Source: Siphonodentalium dalli
Taxonomy: Eukaryota; Mollusca; Scaphopoda; Gadilida; Siphonodentaliidae
Assembly (NCBI GenBank): GCA_032622095.1
Contig: CP136067.1
Span: 79,822,705 to 79,886,704, forward strand
Direction of reading: 5' to 3'
Length of the DNA: 64,000 nt
Position 1 is the stretch's first letter. Each line of letters begins with the position of its first letter. A model generated the notes under the pieces. That model did not search any database. It had not been told where the DNA came from and worked only from the letters and a program-made list of their open reading frames with translations. The position numbers and the translations under genes were made by a program. Positions 21,786 through 33,875 of the stretch are shown here, in pieces.

Positions 21786-23746
21786 TTAGCTCAACTTACT
21801 TTGTAAGTTTGAGCTATTGCCATGGTTTGGCGTCCGTCGTCCGTGTATGCGTGTGTCTGTGTGTGTGTCCGTCAACAATTTTCTTTCGCGCGGGCTACAG
21901 GTCGTACCTTTGGTCTGATCTTTATGAGATTTGTCATGAATGTTGACATTGACATGTAGATTGGAACGAGTCATTTTGGTGTCATTCGGCCAAAAAACAT
22001 GGCCGCTTGTGGCCATCTTGGATTTCTAAATTCAATCCATTGGCGCGGGCTACAGGTCGTACTGTTCGTCTTATCATCATCAAATTTGTCATGGATGTTA
22101 ATACTGACATGTAGATGGGAACGAGTGATTTTGGGGTCGTTCGGCCAAAAAACATGGCTGCCAGCAGCCATCTTGGATTTTACTCTTTGCATGACTAAAT
22201 CCTTTGGCGCGGGCTCCAGGTCGTATCTTTGATCCGATGTTTATGAAATTTGTCATGGATGTTAACAATGACATGTAGATGGGAACGAGTGATTTTGGTG
22301 TCGTTCGGCCGAAAAACATGGCTGCCAGTAGCCATCTTGGATTTTACTCTTTGCATGACTAAATCCTTTGGCGCGGGCTACAGGTCGTATCTTTGATCCG
22401 ATGTTTATGAAATTTGTCATGAATGTTGCCATTGACATGTAGATGGGAACGAGTCATTTTGGGGTCATTCGGCAAAAAAACATGGCTGCTGGCGGCCATC
22501 TTGGATTTCAAAATTCAATCCATTGGCGCAGGCTACAGGTCGTACTGTTCGTCTAATCATCATGAAATTTGTCATGGATGTTCATATTGACATGTAGATG
22601 GGAATGAGTGATTTTGGGGTCGTTCGGTCAAAAAATATGGCCGCCAGCAGCCATCTTGGATTTTACTCTTTGCATGACTAAATCCTTTGGCTTGGGCTAC
22701 AGGTCGTAGCTTTGGTCGGAACTTCATGAAATTTGTCATGGATGTTAACAATGACATGTAGATGGGAACGAGTCATTTTGGGGTCGCTCGACCGAAAAAC
22801 ATGGCCGCTGATGGTCATCTTGGATTTCAAATTTCAATCCATTGGCGTGGGCTACAGGTCATACTGTTCGTCTGATCATCATGAAATATGTCATAGATGT
22901 TAATATTGACATGTAGATGGGAACGAGTGATTTTGGGGTTGGTTGGCCAAAAAACATGGCCGCCAGCAGCCATCTTGGATTTTACTCTTTGCATGACGAA
23001 ATCCTTTGGCACTGGCTACAGGTTGTAGCTTTGGTCGGAACTTCATGAATGTTAACAATGACATATAGATGGGAACGAGTCATTTTGGGGTCGTTCGGCC
23101 GAAAAACATGGCCGCTGGTGGCCATCTTGGATTTCAAGTTTCAATCCATTGGCGCGGCTACAGGTCGTACTGTTTGTCTGATCATCATCATGAAATATGT
23201 CATAGATGTTAATATTGACATTTAGATGGGAACGAGTGATTTTGGGGTCGTTAGGCCAAAAAACATGGCCACCAGCAGTCATCTTGGATTTTACTCTTTG
23301 CATGACTAAATCCTTTGGCACGGGTTACAGGTCGTAGCTTTGGTCGGAACTTCATGAAATATGTCATGGATGTTAACAATGACATGTAGATGGGAAACGA
23401 GTCATTTTGGGGTCGTTCATCCGAAAAACATGGCCGCTGGTGGCCATCTTGGATTTCAAAATTAAATCCATTGGCGCGGGCTACAGGTCGTACTGTTTGT
23501 CTTATCATCATGAAATATGTCATAGATCTTAATATTGACATGTAGATGGGAACGAGTCATTTTGGGGTCGTTTGGCCAAAAAAAATGGCCGCCAGCAGCC
23601 ATCTTGAATTTTACTCTTTGCATGACTATATCCTTTGGCACAGGTTAGACATTTCAATTAGCACCTTTCCTATTCCACCATTTACTGTCAACCATTAAAT
23701 TATTGCCCTACCTAAGTTGAGCTACAGTGTCATTGACACTTTCATT
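21786..23746 (+). mobile_element. Pearl/HINE-type element, copy 2, complete
   Basis: Starts TTAGCTCAACTTACTTTGTA with a 5' hairpin. It ends AAGTTGAGCTACAGTGTCAT then TGACACTTTCATT, where AGTGTCATTGACACT is a hairpin close to the terminus. AGCTCAACTT near the start and AAGTTGAGCT near the end form the subterminal inverted repeat. About 11 core units of roughly 153-166 bp lie between, in two alternating variants. It has no coding capacity; minus-strand ORFs of 60-96 codons are shadows of the repeat. Confidence 0.9.
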
Positions 23747-24165
23747 TTGTTCTCATTTTATTGTTTCTCAAGTATGCACAATTTAATTCCCATTGTAGCC
23801 TGAATAACAACTTCAACTTTTCAATGATGCCTGAAATTAATGCTGACCTGACCACCCCAACCTCAGTTGTGAACCTACGTTGGTACTTGTCAATTATGGT
23901 CTTTTTTTTGTGTAACTCTGGTATCGAATGCCGGTGTTATGTTCATATTCAAATGATTGATTTGGTATCACATAGGGCAAGAATCAGCATGTACTTCCCA
24001 AGAGCTTTGAGAGGGACAAGAGAAAATACACTCGATGGATTGAGCACACTAAACGTTTGTCATATCTCACGATCAGAAAATTTGGGATTCCTACACATGT
24101 AGCACTGGTGATTGTGTTGAAATACTACATGTTGAAAGGTGACTGCATTCTGCCACGATATTATT
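23747..24165. other. Spacer between pearl/HINE copy 2 and the TTAA MITE
   Basis: A plus-strand frame (23761-24102, 113 codons) is open but has no recognisable family and no splice signals I trust. I do not call it a gene. Confidence 0.35.
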
Positions 24166-24566
24166 TTAACCCTTTACCCAACAAACCGGCCAAAACCGGC
24201 CAAATAAAGCTTCAACAGCCTAAAATATCTTCGGTCTGTCTCAATAGAACCATACAAATATGGATATCATTGGAACCGGCTCCTTGACCACATTGTGATA
24301 GTTACAGTTATGACCTGTGCCAATGCATTCTCTTATATATGCGAGTCGACCATAGGTCGCCTCGCATATATAAGAGAATGCATTGGCCTAAAAAAAAATC
24401 TTTTTTTAACACTTTTTACCATTTTTTCTTACATTCTTTAACAATTTTATAATTTTTAATGTGTTAAGCCAATGCATTCTCTTATATATGCGAGGCGACC
24501 TATGGTCGACTTGCATATATAAGAGAATGCATTGGCACAGGGCCCTTCTGTTGGGTAAAGGGTTAA
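24166..24566. mobile_element. TTAA-flanked MITE with two internal hairpins (copy 2, inverted)
   Basis: TTAA lies at 24166-24169 and 24563-24566. The ends are complementary (CCCTTTACCCAAC and GTTGGGTAAAGGG). The 69-bp palindromes lie at 24319-24387 and 24468-24536. The whole sequence is the reverse complement of 584-983 with very few differences, which implies fairly recent mobility of this family. Confidence 0.88.
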
Positions 24567-24897
24567 AAAGCTGTGATTTCAACTGATTTGTATGCCCGAT
24601 TCTGTTTTTGAAAGATTTGTTGGAAATATAATTCAAGCCACATTCCACGCTAAACTACGAAATGTAGGATTTAAGTGTAAATATTCATGGAGGAAAGTTT
24701 CATTATACAAATTTGTTGTACAACACGTGTCACACATTACGAAATCACTGACTGAAGTGGGATGATGGGTGATTGAGGTACTATCATCTTTTCTAAACCG
24801 AACATTTGACATAGAAAAAATCCCGGGTCCGACAAAAAGCAACATGGACAAGCATTTATTGACTCTAATGTGTCTAAATATTCAAAGTTAGGCACCG

Positions 24898-25615
24898 AAA
24901 ATAGATGTACATACTGCAGAAGCCAGAAAATTTGATATTATTTCATTTACGGAAACATGGCTCTCAAATGCTATCTCAGATAACGAATTGTTAATAAGGG
25001 GAGTCCATGCTCCACAAAGGAGAGACCGTCTAACATTGGGCGGTGGTATTGCTGTATATGTAAGGGATTCATTTTACTTCAAATAACGTACTGACCTCGA
25101 AATCCCTGATATTGAGAGCGTATGGCTAGAGGTATCGACCTCCACAAAGAGATTTTTGCTTGGCACATTTTATAGACCACCAATTACACCAATAAGTACT
25201 TGGGGAAAAAATTTATATACAAATATTGACTTGGCATTGGGCGATCGTTCTAATATCCCACATATTATAATTACTGGAGATTTATCTCAAATACCATTAG
25301 TAACTAAACCAATTAAATATATTAAACAGCACTTTGGTTTAACGCAAATAATTAAACAAGCTACCTACTTTACAGAAAGTTCTTTTTCTCTCATAGACTT
25401 ATATTTCACAAACAACCCTGAGATTGTTGAATCAAATGAAATCTTAGATTCCTTCTTTTCAGATTTTACTCGGTTTCATTGTCCAGTTAAGAAGTTAAGA
25501 AGGCGAGTGGAATCATAAAAAGAAGGATATGGGATTATAATCAAGCCGATTACTCTGCAATGAATAATGCCTCTAATTCGGGTCTGAATATTCTGCATAT
25601 TACACAACTAATTCG
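24898..25615 (+). pseudogene. Non-LTR retrotransposon endonuclease fragment (CR1-like)
   Basis: One frame from 24898 reads KFDIISFTETWLS, then GGGIAVYVRDSFYF, a TAA stop at 25084, then DIESVWLEVSTSTKRFLLGT and FYRPP, IIITGDLSQIPL, and QATYFTESSFSLIDLYFTNN. These are the successive blocks of the apurinic-type endonuclease of CR1/L2/Jockey-like LINEs: the TETW metal-binding glutamate, the FYRPP block, the GD(L/F)N-type motif (here GDLSQ, so the usual Asn is changed) and the SxxSxIDLxxTN block. After the frame ends at 25518 a shifted frame continues with IIKRRIWDYNQADYSAMNNA, which resembles the linker before the reverse transcriptase. No reverse transcriptase is present. It is dead through the stop, a frameshift and truncation. 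Confidence 0.8.
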
Positions 25616-25629
25616 TCGATCTCATTGAC

Positions 25630-25920
25630 CTGAGCATGTGCATGTGTCGTGACTGTTACAACTTGGTGATATAATTGAAAGAAAAAAATTTCAGAATCAC
25701 AGGTACCAAATAATAAACACTCTTTATTAAAACAAATCTTAAGTTGGATTTAAACTCTTTAGACTTGGATCCAATTTTTTTTTTCAACATATGCATATTA
25801 TGGGGTAGATTACGATGACATGTGTCCCAGAAATGGGGTCCTTTGCTTTCATTCCACAAAAAGAACACAACAAATCGAGGGTGAAGTTTGAAACCCTATC
25901 TTATTTTCGGACAAGAATTA
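25630..25920 (-). repeat. Inverted copy of the 27160-27440 segment
   Basis: AACACTCTTTATTAAAACAA, TTTAAACTCTTTAGACTTGG and CAGAAATGGGGTC are the complement of matching blocks in 27160-27440 (TAAAATAAAGAGCATTTATT, GACCCCATTTCTGG). The two segments face each other across about 1.2 kb. Confidence 0.65.
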
Positions 25921-27730
25921 CAATCCCACAATGAATCAAGGGCGCGTTCTTTCAACATATATATGTCGTGGGGTATATCACTATGACATAGGAATGCAAA
26001 CTGCTGTAATTTCGGCTTTCATTCTAAGGAAAAATGCAGCAAATGTCCTGTTATACAATGAGTCGGTCCAGGCGATTGATAGAATGTTCTACGCTACGGA
26101 AATGTTCCCACTATTTAATGTGGAGACTTACCGGTATAATAAAGAGCGTGTTTCGTGCCCCTGTACAAATAAAGGATAACAGCTGGATTCTGATGACAGA
26201 ACTGTGAATTATCGCCTGTATTTGCAAAATTATTAAATTTGGATGTATATCTTTCAAAACACTCAACAGTTTTTTTGTTTAGAAGAAACATTGTTCTATA
26301 CTTGTAGTGTCCACGATAATAAGAAATAGTTTATGGCTGTAAGGCGACTACCTTGTCTGATTGTATATGCTTTGTGTATTGGTAGTACTCCTAGTTTGTT
26401 GATTCCGGCGTTGACAGTACACTACCAATACACTGTCTACTGGTATAGGGTATTGACATCGCCACCTGTATACAGTCCAATTAGTGGTTTAGCAATCCCC
26501 GGCGATTTCCCGTCTGTGCAACACAATTTTTCCAGTTCTTTGAAACCAGTTGTGAATTCCACGATTTAAATATAGACTAATACATAACTGTTTTTGACGC
26601 ATTCAAATTGATTCTGATGCTGGTCGCTTCCATTTGCCTGTGCGTTTTTCTTTTTTAACTCATCGTGTTCTTCCCTCATCATTGGTCTGCTGACAATCTA
26701 ATTGTTTAAACATATCACCAAGTGGTACATGTAACAGTCTCGACACATGCACATACCCAAATCAATTAGATCAACGAATTTGTGATGTAGAACTCAGAAT
26801 ATTCAGACCAAAATTCCGCCGGTGGATCCGTCGGTTTTAAACCGCAACTCGGGTTTGCTATTTTTCGGCAGAACGAAAGCCCAAATGACGCCAGGTCGAT
26901 GGCATATGTTGTGTTAATATACTCTGCGACATATATATGTCGAAAGAGCACGCCGTTGATTAATTTTGGGAGCTTAATTCTTGTCCGAAAATTTGGTGTA
27001 AAAAGCAGAATGTACTGACTGAAAAACGGCCGGTGGACCCAGGGGATATCAAATTTCACCTAGGATTTGCTGCGTTTGTCGGAAGAATGGAAACTGAAAT
27101 GAGGCCAGTTATGGTGATGAACCATACAACATATATATGTCGAACGAACATGCCATTGACTCATTTTAGGAGCATAATTCTTGTCTGAAAATAAGATATG
27201 GTTTTAAACTGCACATTTTTTGTGGAATAAAAGAACAAACGACCCCATTTCTGGAACCCATGTCATTGTAGTCTACATGTTGAAATAAAAAAAAAATTTC
27301 AAGTTTGGCTTAAGAGTTTAAATCAACTTACATTTTGTTTTAAAATAAAGAGCATTTATTATTTTGTACCTGTGACTCTGATAAAAAATATTTGTTTTAA
27401 ATATATCACCAAGTGGTAACAGACTCGGCACAAGCACCGAGTCAATAAGATAGATGGATAAGTGGTGTAAAATGCAGAATATTCAGACTGAAAGTCCACC
27501 TGTGGACCTGGGGGTTTCAAACCGCACCACAGGTTTGCTGCGTTTTTCGGTAGAATGAAAGCCCAAATTATGCCAAAATCGATGGCATATGTTATGTTAA
27601 TATACTCTGCGACATATACATGTCGAAAGAGCATACCATTGATTCATTTTGGGAGTGTAATTCTTGAACCAAAAGTCGGCCGGTGGACCCAGGGTTTCAA
27701 ACCGCACCCCGTTTTTCGATAGAATGAAAG
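25920..27730. repeat. Degenerate repeat cluster with a CGACATATATATGTCG palindrome
   Basis: The best pair of direct copies is about 26700-27060 and 27390-27660. Shared blocks include CACCAAGTGGTA, GAATATTCAGAC, GTAGAATGAAAGCCCAAAT and ATACTCTGCGACATATATATG followed by TCGAAAGAGCA. The palindromic centre CGACATATATATGTCG also appears, changed, near 25957, 27124 and 27609. Part of the same unit occurs at 34640-34715. ORFs of 91-97 codons on the minus strand come from this repeat. Confidence 0.65.
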
Positions 27731-29450
27731 GCTAAATGATCACTGTTGCTCATCTGTTCCCCAAAAATCATTCCTGTCCCGTTTTATGTTCCACTTCGAT
27801 TTTGATCATGTACCCCTTCGATTATGATTTTTTAATGTTTTTGGAAGATAAAAAGGCTGAAAACTTAGACAAAACGGCAGATATGTGAGTTTGTCAATAT
27901 GTATTTTGGTCATTGTGAGGGTGATAAATAAAGACAAATCGAGTCAAACTGTTATTATACTCCATTTCAACTAATTCAAGTGTTAATACAATCGAAAACT
28001 GTCGAGTTGATTTCTTGAAAACCAGCCGACATATCGTCATGGAATCTTCAGATTTATAATAACTGGGTACCATTAGTTATACATGCAACAAATCAGCACC
28101 ATCCTATAATCGTTTCCATGTGAAAAACGCAGTGAAATTTCACCCGTAAATGTTCCACTTCTTAGAAGATTTTTGTTTCCCTGATCACTTCTTTGCTGCT
28201 CCACTTCTTTGGTGATTAATCAAATATATGAGGGCTCAAAACTCATCGAATTCAGGCCATATTCCCTACTTATATGACAATCCGTTAGTAAAGGGATTAC
28301 CTGACCACACATGATCTTGATTCACGACAAACGGAACACATTTGGCGCATGGAACAAACAAATTCTGATATAACATGCATGTAACAAATTATTCAGGCCT
28401 ATAGTGTATGTTTTCTGTCAAATCGCTATAGAAATTAAATGGGATTCAAAATTGGTTCTGCAGGATAACTTTTCACGAAGAAGTGGTTGTTTCAAGTTTT
28501 GCAGAAATGGGCGATCCGTGACTTGGAATGCATGGGGTGGGGGGAATCAAAAGTGACAAAGAATGTTTTCGTCGCCGATTTCTATCAAACTCATTTGAAA
28601 GCATAACCATGATACGGGTAATATAGCTATGTTATTTGGAATTGCCTATGTGGCTTCATCCGATTCAGTGGTGGGGTGAGGAGATACACCGTGGAGGAGC
28701 CATAATTAATAAAACAAAATAAAATAAAATGGTGTTGTTACCGATTTCAATCAAATCTCGATCTCCGCAATACGGAGAATATGATAGTGTGATTAAAAAC
28801 TGCTAAATATTTAGCGCTATGGATTGTATTTTTATTCCTTTGATGTTATACTTTATGACATAGTTATATCTACCAGATCTAGAATACATTATTTGTACAC
28901 AGTTATCAAACCCTTTGATTGAACAAAAAGCACATGCTCGCTCTAATCTAGTGATCTAAATAGATCGATGCAGTAAGGAAACTTAAAGTAATTCAGAGTC
29001 ATTCTAAGCCATATATATACACCAATGCTGAATTGGTCATTGTCGCATGGCTTAGTGCAAAAAGACACACATGATTTCCTCAACATTTAAACAGACACCC
29101 ATGCATGCAGGATTTCTCAAATCTACAAAAGTCGCCATCATATCTAAAAGTCGATTCGAGGATTACGGAATTTACTGCATGCATTGCCAGTCAAACTCAA
29201 GGTGAACGTTTCAAATTTCATTGAAATTCCACTCTGGTTAAAAACAAATACTTGAAATAATAATAACAGACAACTAATATAAAATCGATAAAATTTTGAG
29301 ATGTTGGGTGACTCTGCACATTTGAGAGATCCGGTGTGACTTTGCGCGATACCATAATCTATTCAATGACTATGATCTATTCAGCTAAACTAACGTGGCA
29401 AAACTGCATGTTGCATTCTATCTTGGGTCTGATTTGGAGTTTGGAGATTT
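27731..29450. other. Mostly unassigned spacer
   Basis: The first ~65 bp (27738-27800, with CATTCCTGTCCCGTTTTATG) are the reverse complement of 34535-34600. The rest shows no clear repeats or genes. Confidence 0.4.
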
Positions 29451-31080
29451 TTAGCTCAACTTTACTTTGTAAAGTTGAGCTATTGCCATGGCTTGGTATC
29501 CGTCGTCCGTGTGTGTGCATGTGTGAGGGTGAGTGTGTGTGTGTGTGATTCATCAACAATTTCCTTTAGCATGGGCTACAGGTCGGATCATTATGAAATT
29601 TGTCATAGTTGTTGACATTGACATGTAGATGGAACGAGTCATTTTGGGGTCATTCGGAAAAAAACATGGCCACCAGCATCCATCTTGGATTTAAAATTCA
29701 ATCCATTAGCACGGGCCACAGGTCATACTGTTCGTCTGATCATCATGAAAATTGACATGTAGATGGGAACGAGTCATTTTGGGGTCATTCGGCCAAAAAA
29801 CATGGCCGCCAGCAGCCATCTTGGATTTTACTCTTTGCATGACTAAATCCTTTGGCACGAGCTACAGGTCGTACCTTTAGTCGGATCATCATGAAATTTG
29901 TACTGTTCGTCTGATCATCATGACAATGACATGTAGATGGGGTCATTCGGCCAAAAAACATGGCTGCCAGTGGCCATCTTGGATTTCAAAATTCAATCCA
30001 TTAGCACGTGCTACAGGCCATACTGTTTTTGATCATCATGAAATTTGTTGTGGAAGTTAATATTGTGATGTAGATGGGAACGAGTCATTTGGCACGGACT
30101 ACAGGTCGTACTGTTCGTCTGATCATCATGAAATTTGTCATTTATGTTAATATTGACATATAGATGGGATCGAGTCATTTTGGGGTCATTCGGCCAAAAA
30201 ACATGGCAGCCAACAACCATCTTGGATTTTTCTCTTTGCATGACTAAATCCTTTGGTACGGGGTACAGGAAATGTAGATGGGAACGAATCATTTTGGGGT
30301 CATTGGCATGGGCTACAGGTCGTACCTTTAGTCGGATCATCATGAAATTTGTCACAGATATTGACAATGATATGTAGATGGGTACTAGTCATTTTGGGGT
30401 CATTCGGCAAAAAAACATGGCCGCCAGTGTCCATCTTGGATTTCAAAATTCAAACCATTAGCATGGGCTACAGGTCGTACTGTTTGTTTGATCATCATGA
30501 AATTTGTCATTTATGTTAATATTGACATATAGATGGGAATGAGTCATTTTTGGGGTCATTCGGCCAAAAAACATGGCCACCAGCAGCCATCTTGGATTTT
30601 ACTCTTTGCATGACTCAATCCTTTGGCATAGGCTACAGGTCGTATCTTTGGTCGGATCATCATGAAATTTGTCATAAATGTTAATATTGACATACAGATG
30701 GGAACGAATCATTTTGGAGTCATTCGGCCAAAAAACATGGCCACCAGCAGCCATCTTGGATTTTACTCTTTGCATGAATAAATCCTTTGGTACGGGCTAC
30801 AGTCCACTTCCCTCATCTGATCATCACCAAACTGTATATTAATCTTGATATAGATCTACTAGATGCAATAAGCTATCAAATGTTTTTTGAATTTCATTGG
30901 AATAATAGCTGTCAGCAACCATCTTGGATTTTACTTTGTATACTAGTATATCTCTTCATGTTGATAATCTAGTATTGCTTAGACCTTTCAACTTTCCGCA
31001 TTCCTAATAGCTCCATTGACTGTAACATATGAAATTATTCCCTTTCCAAGTTGAGCTACAGTGTCATTGACACTTTCATT
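29451..31080 (+). mobile_element. Pearl/HINE-type element, copy 3, complete ends
   Basis: The 5' end TTAGCTCAACTTTACTTTGT is at 29451 and the 3' end AAGTTGAGCTACAGTGTCAT with the terminal hairpin finishes at 31080. The core has roughly seven or eight units, several internally shortened (for example near 29890-29940 and 30260-30310), so the array is eroding. Its unique 3' region (30780-31040) is the reference for the truncated copy 1. Confidence 0.88.
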
Positions 31081-32039
31081 TTATATTGATATCTACGTCC
31101 ATTGCATATATCATAGCCCTGTTTGTGTCATCATTAGGTAACAAAGACTTCTTGCAATTGCATGTACACCTTTCATATGTGTGTTTTCTCGCACGACCTT
31201 TGCACTATATGACTGTTATAGTCATTCACTTGTTTGATAAATGATAGCACATGGGTTGTGGGTGAACTCCGATGCCCAACCGCTCGGTCTGACAGAGAGC
31301 CCTTCCATTGGAAGACATATACACCATATTCTTTTATCAATATTATTTTCTGAGGATGGACTTTAAAAAAATGGACATAAGCTGTCTCTGATGATTTGTG
31401 CTCCCCCGACAGTACTAACATCGGCGGTAATTCTGAAATATGAATTACAGTAAAACCTCTCTAAACCAAAAACCCTTCGTACTGGCCCTTCCATTCGGTT
31501 TAGAGAGGTGTTCGGTTTATAGAAAATCGTGTCACCATCGGTGATATATAGCGGCCATTTAATACCAAGAATGACCAAGACTGCATTATTGATTAATAAG
31601 AATTTATTGAATAATTACGAAAACAAAATATTATACAGACAAACATAACAAATTATATAAAACATATATATAGAACATGATTTATGTCTATGCTGAGTAC
31701 AACTAGTCAGACTTTACAAAGAAACTATCCAATGTTGACTGAGTATGGGCGCATGCCGACTTCCCGATCGTCGCTTCTGTCATGGATTTCAATTCCACGA
31801 CGACTGGTAGATATCTGTCATCTTTAGATAGGGCGTAGCTTTGAACTTTCTAAAGCATCTCCAGGATTTCTTAGTGTGAAAGATTTGATTCTACGATGTC
31901 AGTTGCGTCGTCTTCTTCATCGTCGTCGTCGGCGGCATTGTCGGTGGGTTTTGAGATGTGAGCGGCGATCAGTCATTGTCTATGGATTCTGTTGGCGTAT
32001 GTTTGTCGAAGTCTATGATGTTGTCGATGTCGGTGATGG

Positions 32040-33222
32040 ATAGCTTCTAGGCGATATCTGATAACGGAATCTCGTCGTCTGTGTCGTTGTCAGCGTAGAA
32101 ACTCGTCTCTGGGAAGCCACAGTTGTTGAAACATTTGATGATGGTCGATGTCTCTTGCCACGATTCTTTCGTCCAGTGGATGGCATCAAGAATGGTGATC
32201 TTCTTGCACAACTCAGTCGCTGACTCACAGATGTCGATGTTGGATATTAGGCTTTGTAGCAGTCGTTTCCTTTACCTGGCCTTGAATGCAATTATTCCAC
32301 CGTCCATTGGCTGCAGAACGGAAGTGGTGTTTGCCGGAAGAAATTTCAGTTGGATGTTGCTGAACTCAAGGTTGCTGTGTGATGAGGCGTTGTCGATGAA
32401 GAGAACGATCTTTCTGTTTTTTCGTTTCATCTGCCAGTTGATGTTTTTGAGCCACTTCTCGAAGAAGTAGCCGTTCATCCTTTCTTGTTGTTTTCAAAGT
32501 CGACGGGGAAAGATGATTTCGATGAGTCAAGGTTTTTGAAGCAGCATGGCTTGGCTGACATGCCGATCACCAATGGTTTCAGCTTCTCTCCAGTCGCAGA
32601 ACAACAGATCATTACAGTGATACGATCTTTGGCTTTCTTGCCTCTTTTGCAATCTTTCCTGTAGTCAAGGGTACGGTCAAGTAGTGCCCGGTAGAAAAGA
32701 CCTCTCTCATCACAGTTGAATATGTCACTGCGTTCGTAATCTTTGCATATTTCGGGAAGACGTTCTCGATAATCTTTCACAACATCTGCGTCGACATCGG
32801 CACTCTCTCCGCAGATGAATTTGTGTGAAATATCGTAGCGTGCCTGCCATTTCTCTAACCAGCCGTTAGATGCCTTGAAGTCACTCACCCCTAACTCTTT
32901 GGAAAACTTCAATGCCCTGCCTTGAATAAACCAATCAGACAGTGGGATACCCTTGTCACGTACACGATTGAACCATTCCCATGTCAGCTTGTTCACCTCT
33001 TCGTATTTCTGATTGGTCGTTGACGGTGATGTTGTCGTCGTGAAGTTGCATTATCTTTTCTCAGTTCTAGAAGATTTCGCTGATCGTTGACTTGCCGATG
33101 CCATACTTAACACTTAGTTCTTTGTATGTCGGCTTAGGCGTTGAGCTGATATCTTTAATGACTTTTACTTTCTGGTCAAGAGTCAAATCTGTTCGATGTC
33201 GTTTTCGTGAGGGCTGAGTCAT
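32040..33222 (-). pseudogene. Tigger/pogo (CENP-B/jerky-related) transposase, decayed
   Basis: Cut-and-paste transposase of the pogo/Tigger branch of Tc1/mariner, in several frames. The ATG is at 33222-33220. The first frame gives a CENP-B-type helix-turn-helix (DLTLDQKVKVIKDIS, then YKELSVKYGIGKSTISEIF) and stops at 33067. After a frameshift, the frame ending at 32475 gives the second DNA-binding domain (KLTWEWFNRVRDKGIPLSDW, WLEKWQARYDI) and the catalytic region with IFNCDERGLF, whose Asp is the first acid. A second frameshift near 32480 leads to VLFIDNASSH and LQPMDGGII, the second and third aspartates, with 29 residues between them (DD29D, as expected for Tigger). The C-terminal part (DAIHWTKESWQETSTIIKCF) follows a stop near 32270. 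At least two frameshifts and several stops make it inactive. Confidence 0.9.
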
Positions 33223-33532
33223 TGTGGAAGATTCAAACTATTATGCTGACTATACGCCAACATCGTGCACTTATAGCAATTTAGTGTTTTGACAATGGTT
33301 GTAAAAACAGAGTCCAATTAACTCAACACAATAACTGTTGCAAAAACAATATGTCAGTGCTCTAATTCTCGATCTGTGAAGTCACCATTGTTCACTCAAT
33401 GTGTGAAACGAGCATAGATATCTAGTCAGACTCCTGTTGTTACAATCTGGTTTAAAGCATACACCGAACAAAAGAGCGCTAATTAAACGGTCCGCTTATA
33501 CTAGAGTACCTAATCACTATACCATTACGCAC

Positions 33533-33592
33533 TCTCGTCTCGTCCCGACCGATCTCGTCTCGACCGATCTCATCTCGTCCGATCTCGTCCGG
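33533..33592. repeat. Short minisatellite inside the Tigger element
   Basis: TCTCGTC and CGACCGATCTCGTC repeat about four times with small changes, upstream of the transposase start. Confidence 0.7.
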
Positions 33593-33829
33593 TATTCAGA
33601 GGTAATAATCAAGTGTTCACTTAATTATGGACTAACAAACCTGTCTGGTATTCGGAATGGAGAGGTTCCGGATTATAGAGGTAATTTTTAGTGAGAATGC
33701 ACTTGGGTGAATTCGGGATCAGACAATTCATTCGAAATGAGGAGGGATTAGGATTGTAGAGGGTCCGGTATGTAGAGGTTTCACTGTACTATTACCGATA
33801 TAATTTGTGGCAATTATACATACTAAATT

Positions 33830-33875
33830 ATATATATTCACAACAAGACTGTCATGTCTTGTTGTGAATATATAT
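33830..33875. repeat. Perfect hairpin
   Basis: ATATTCACAACAAGAC and its exact complement flank a six-base centre (TGTCAT). The stem is about 18 bp. It lies just outside the Tigger right end. Confidence 0.85.

Larger units (their letters stand above)
31446..33788 (-). mobile_element. Tigger/pogo-type DNA transposon, non-functional
   Basis: The ends are inverted: CAGTAAAACCTCTCTAAACC at the left, and at the right, on the opposite strand, CAGTGAAACCTCTACATACC. TA flanks both sides (31446-31447 and 33787-33788). The 2.34-kb length and one minus-strand transposase are typical of the family. Subterminal relatives of the end (TCGGTTTAGAGAGGTG at 31495-31510, GGTTCCGGATTATAGAGG near 33665) suggest additional binding sites. 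Confidence 0.9.

Noticed and set aside
31446-33788. Possible domesticated CENP-B/jerky-type host gene
   Set aside because: Terminal inverted repeats and TA flanks are present and the frame is broken by stops and frameshifts, so it is a transposon relic.
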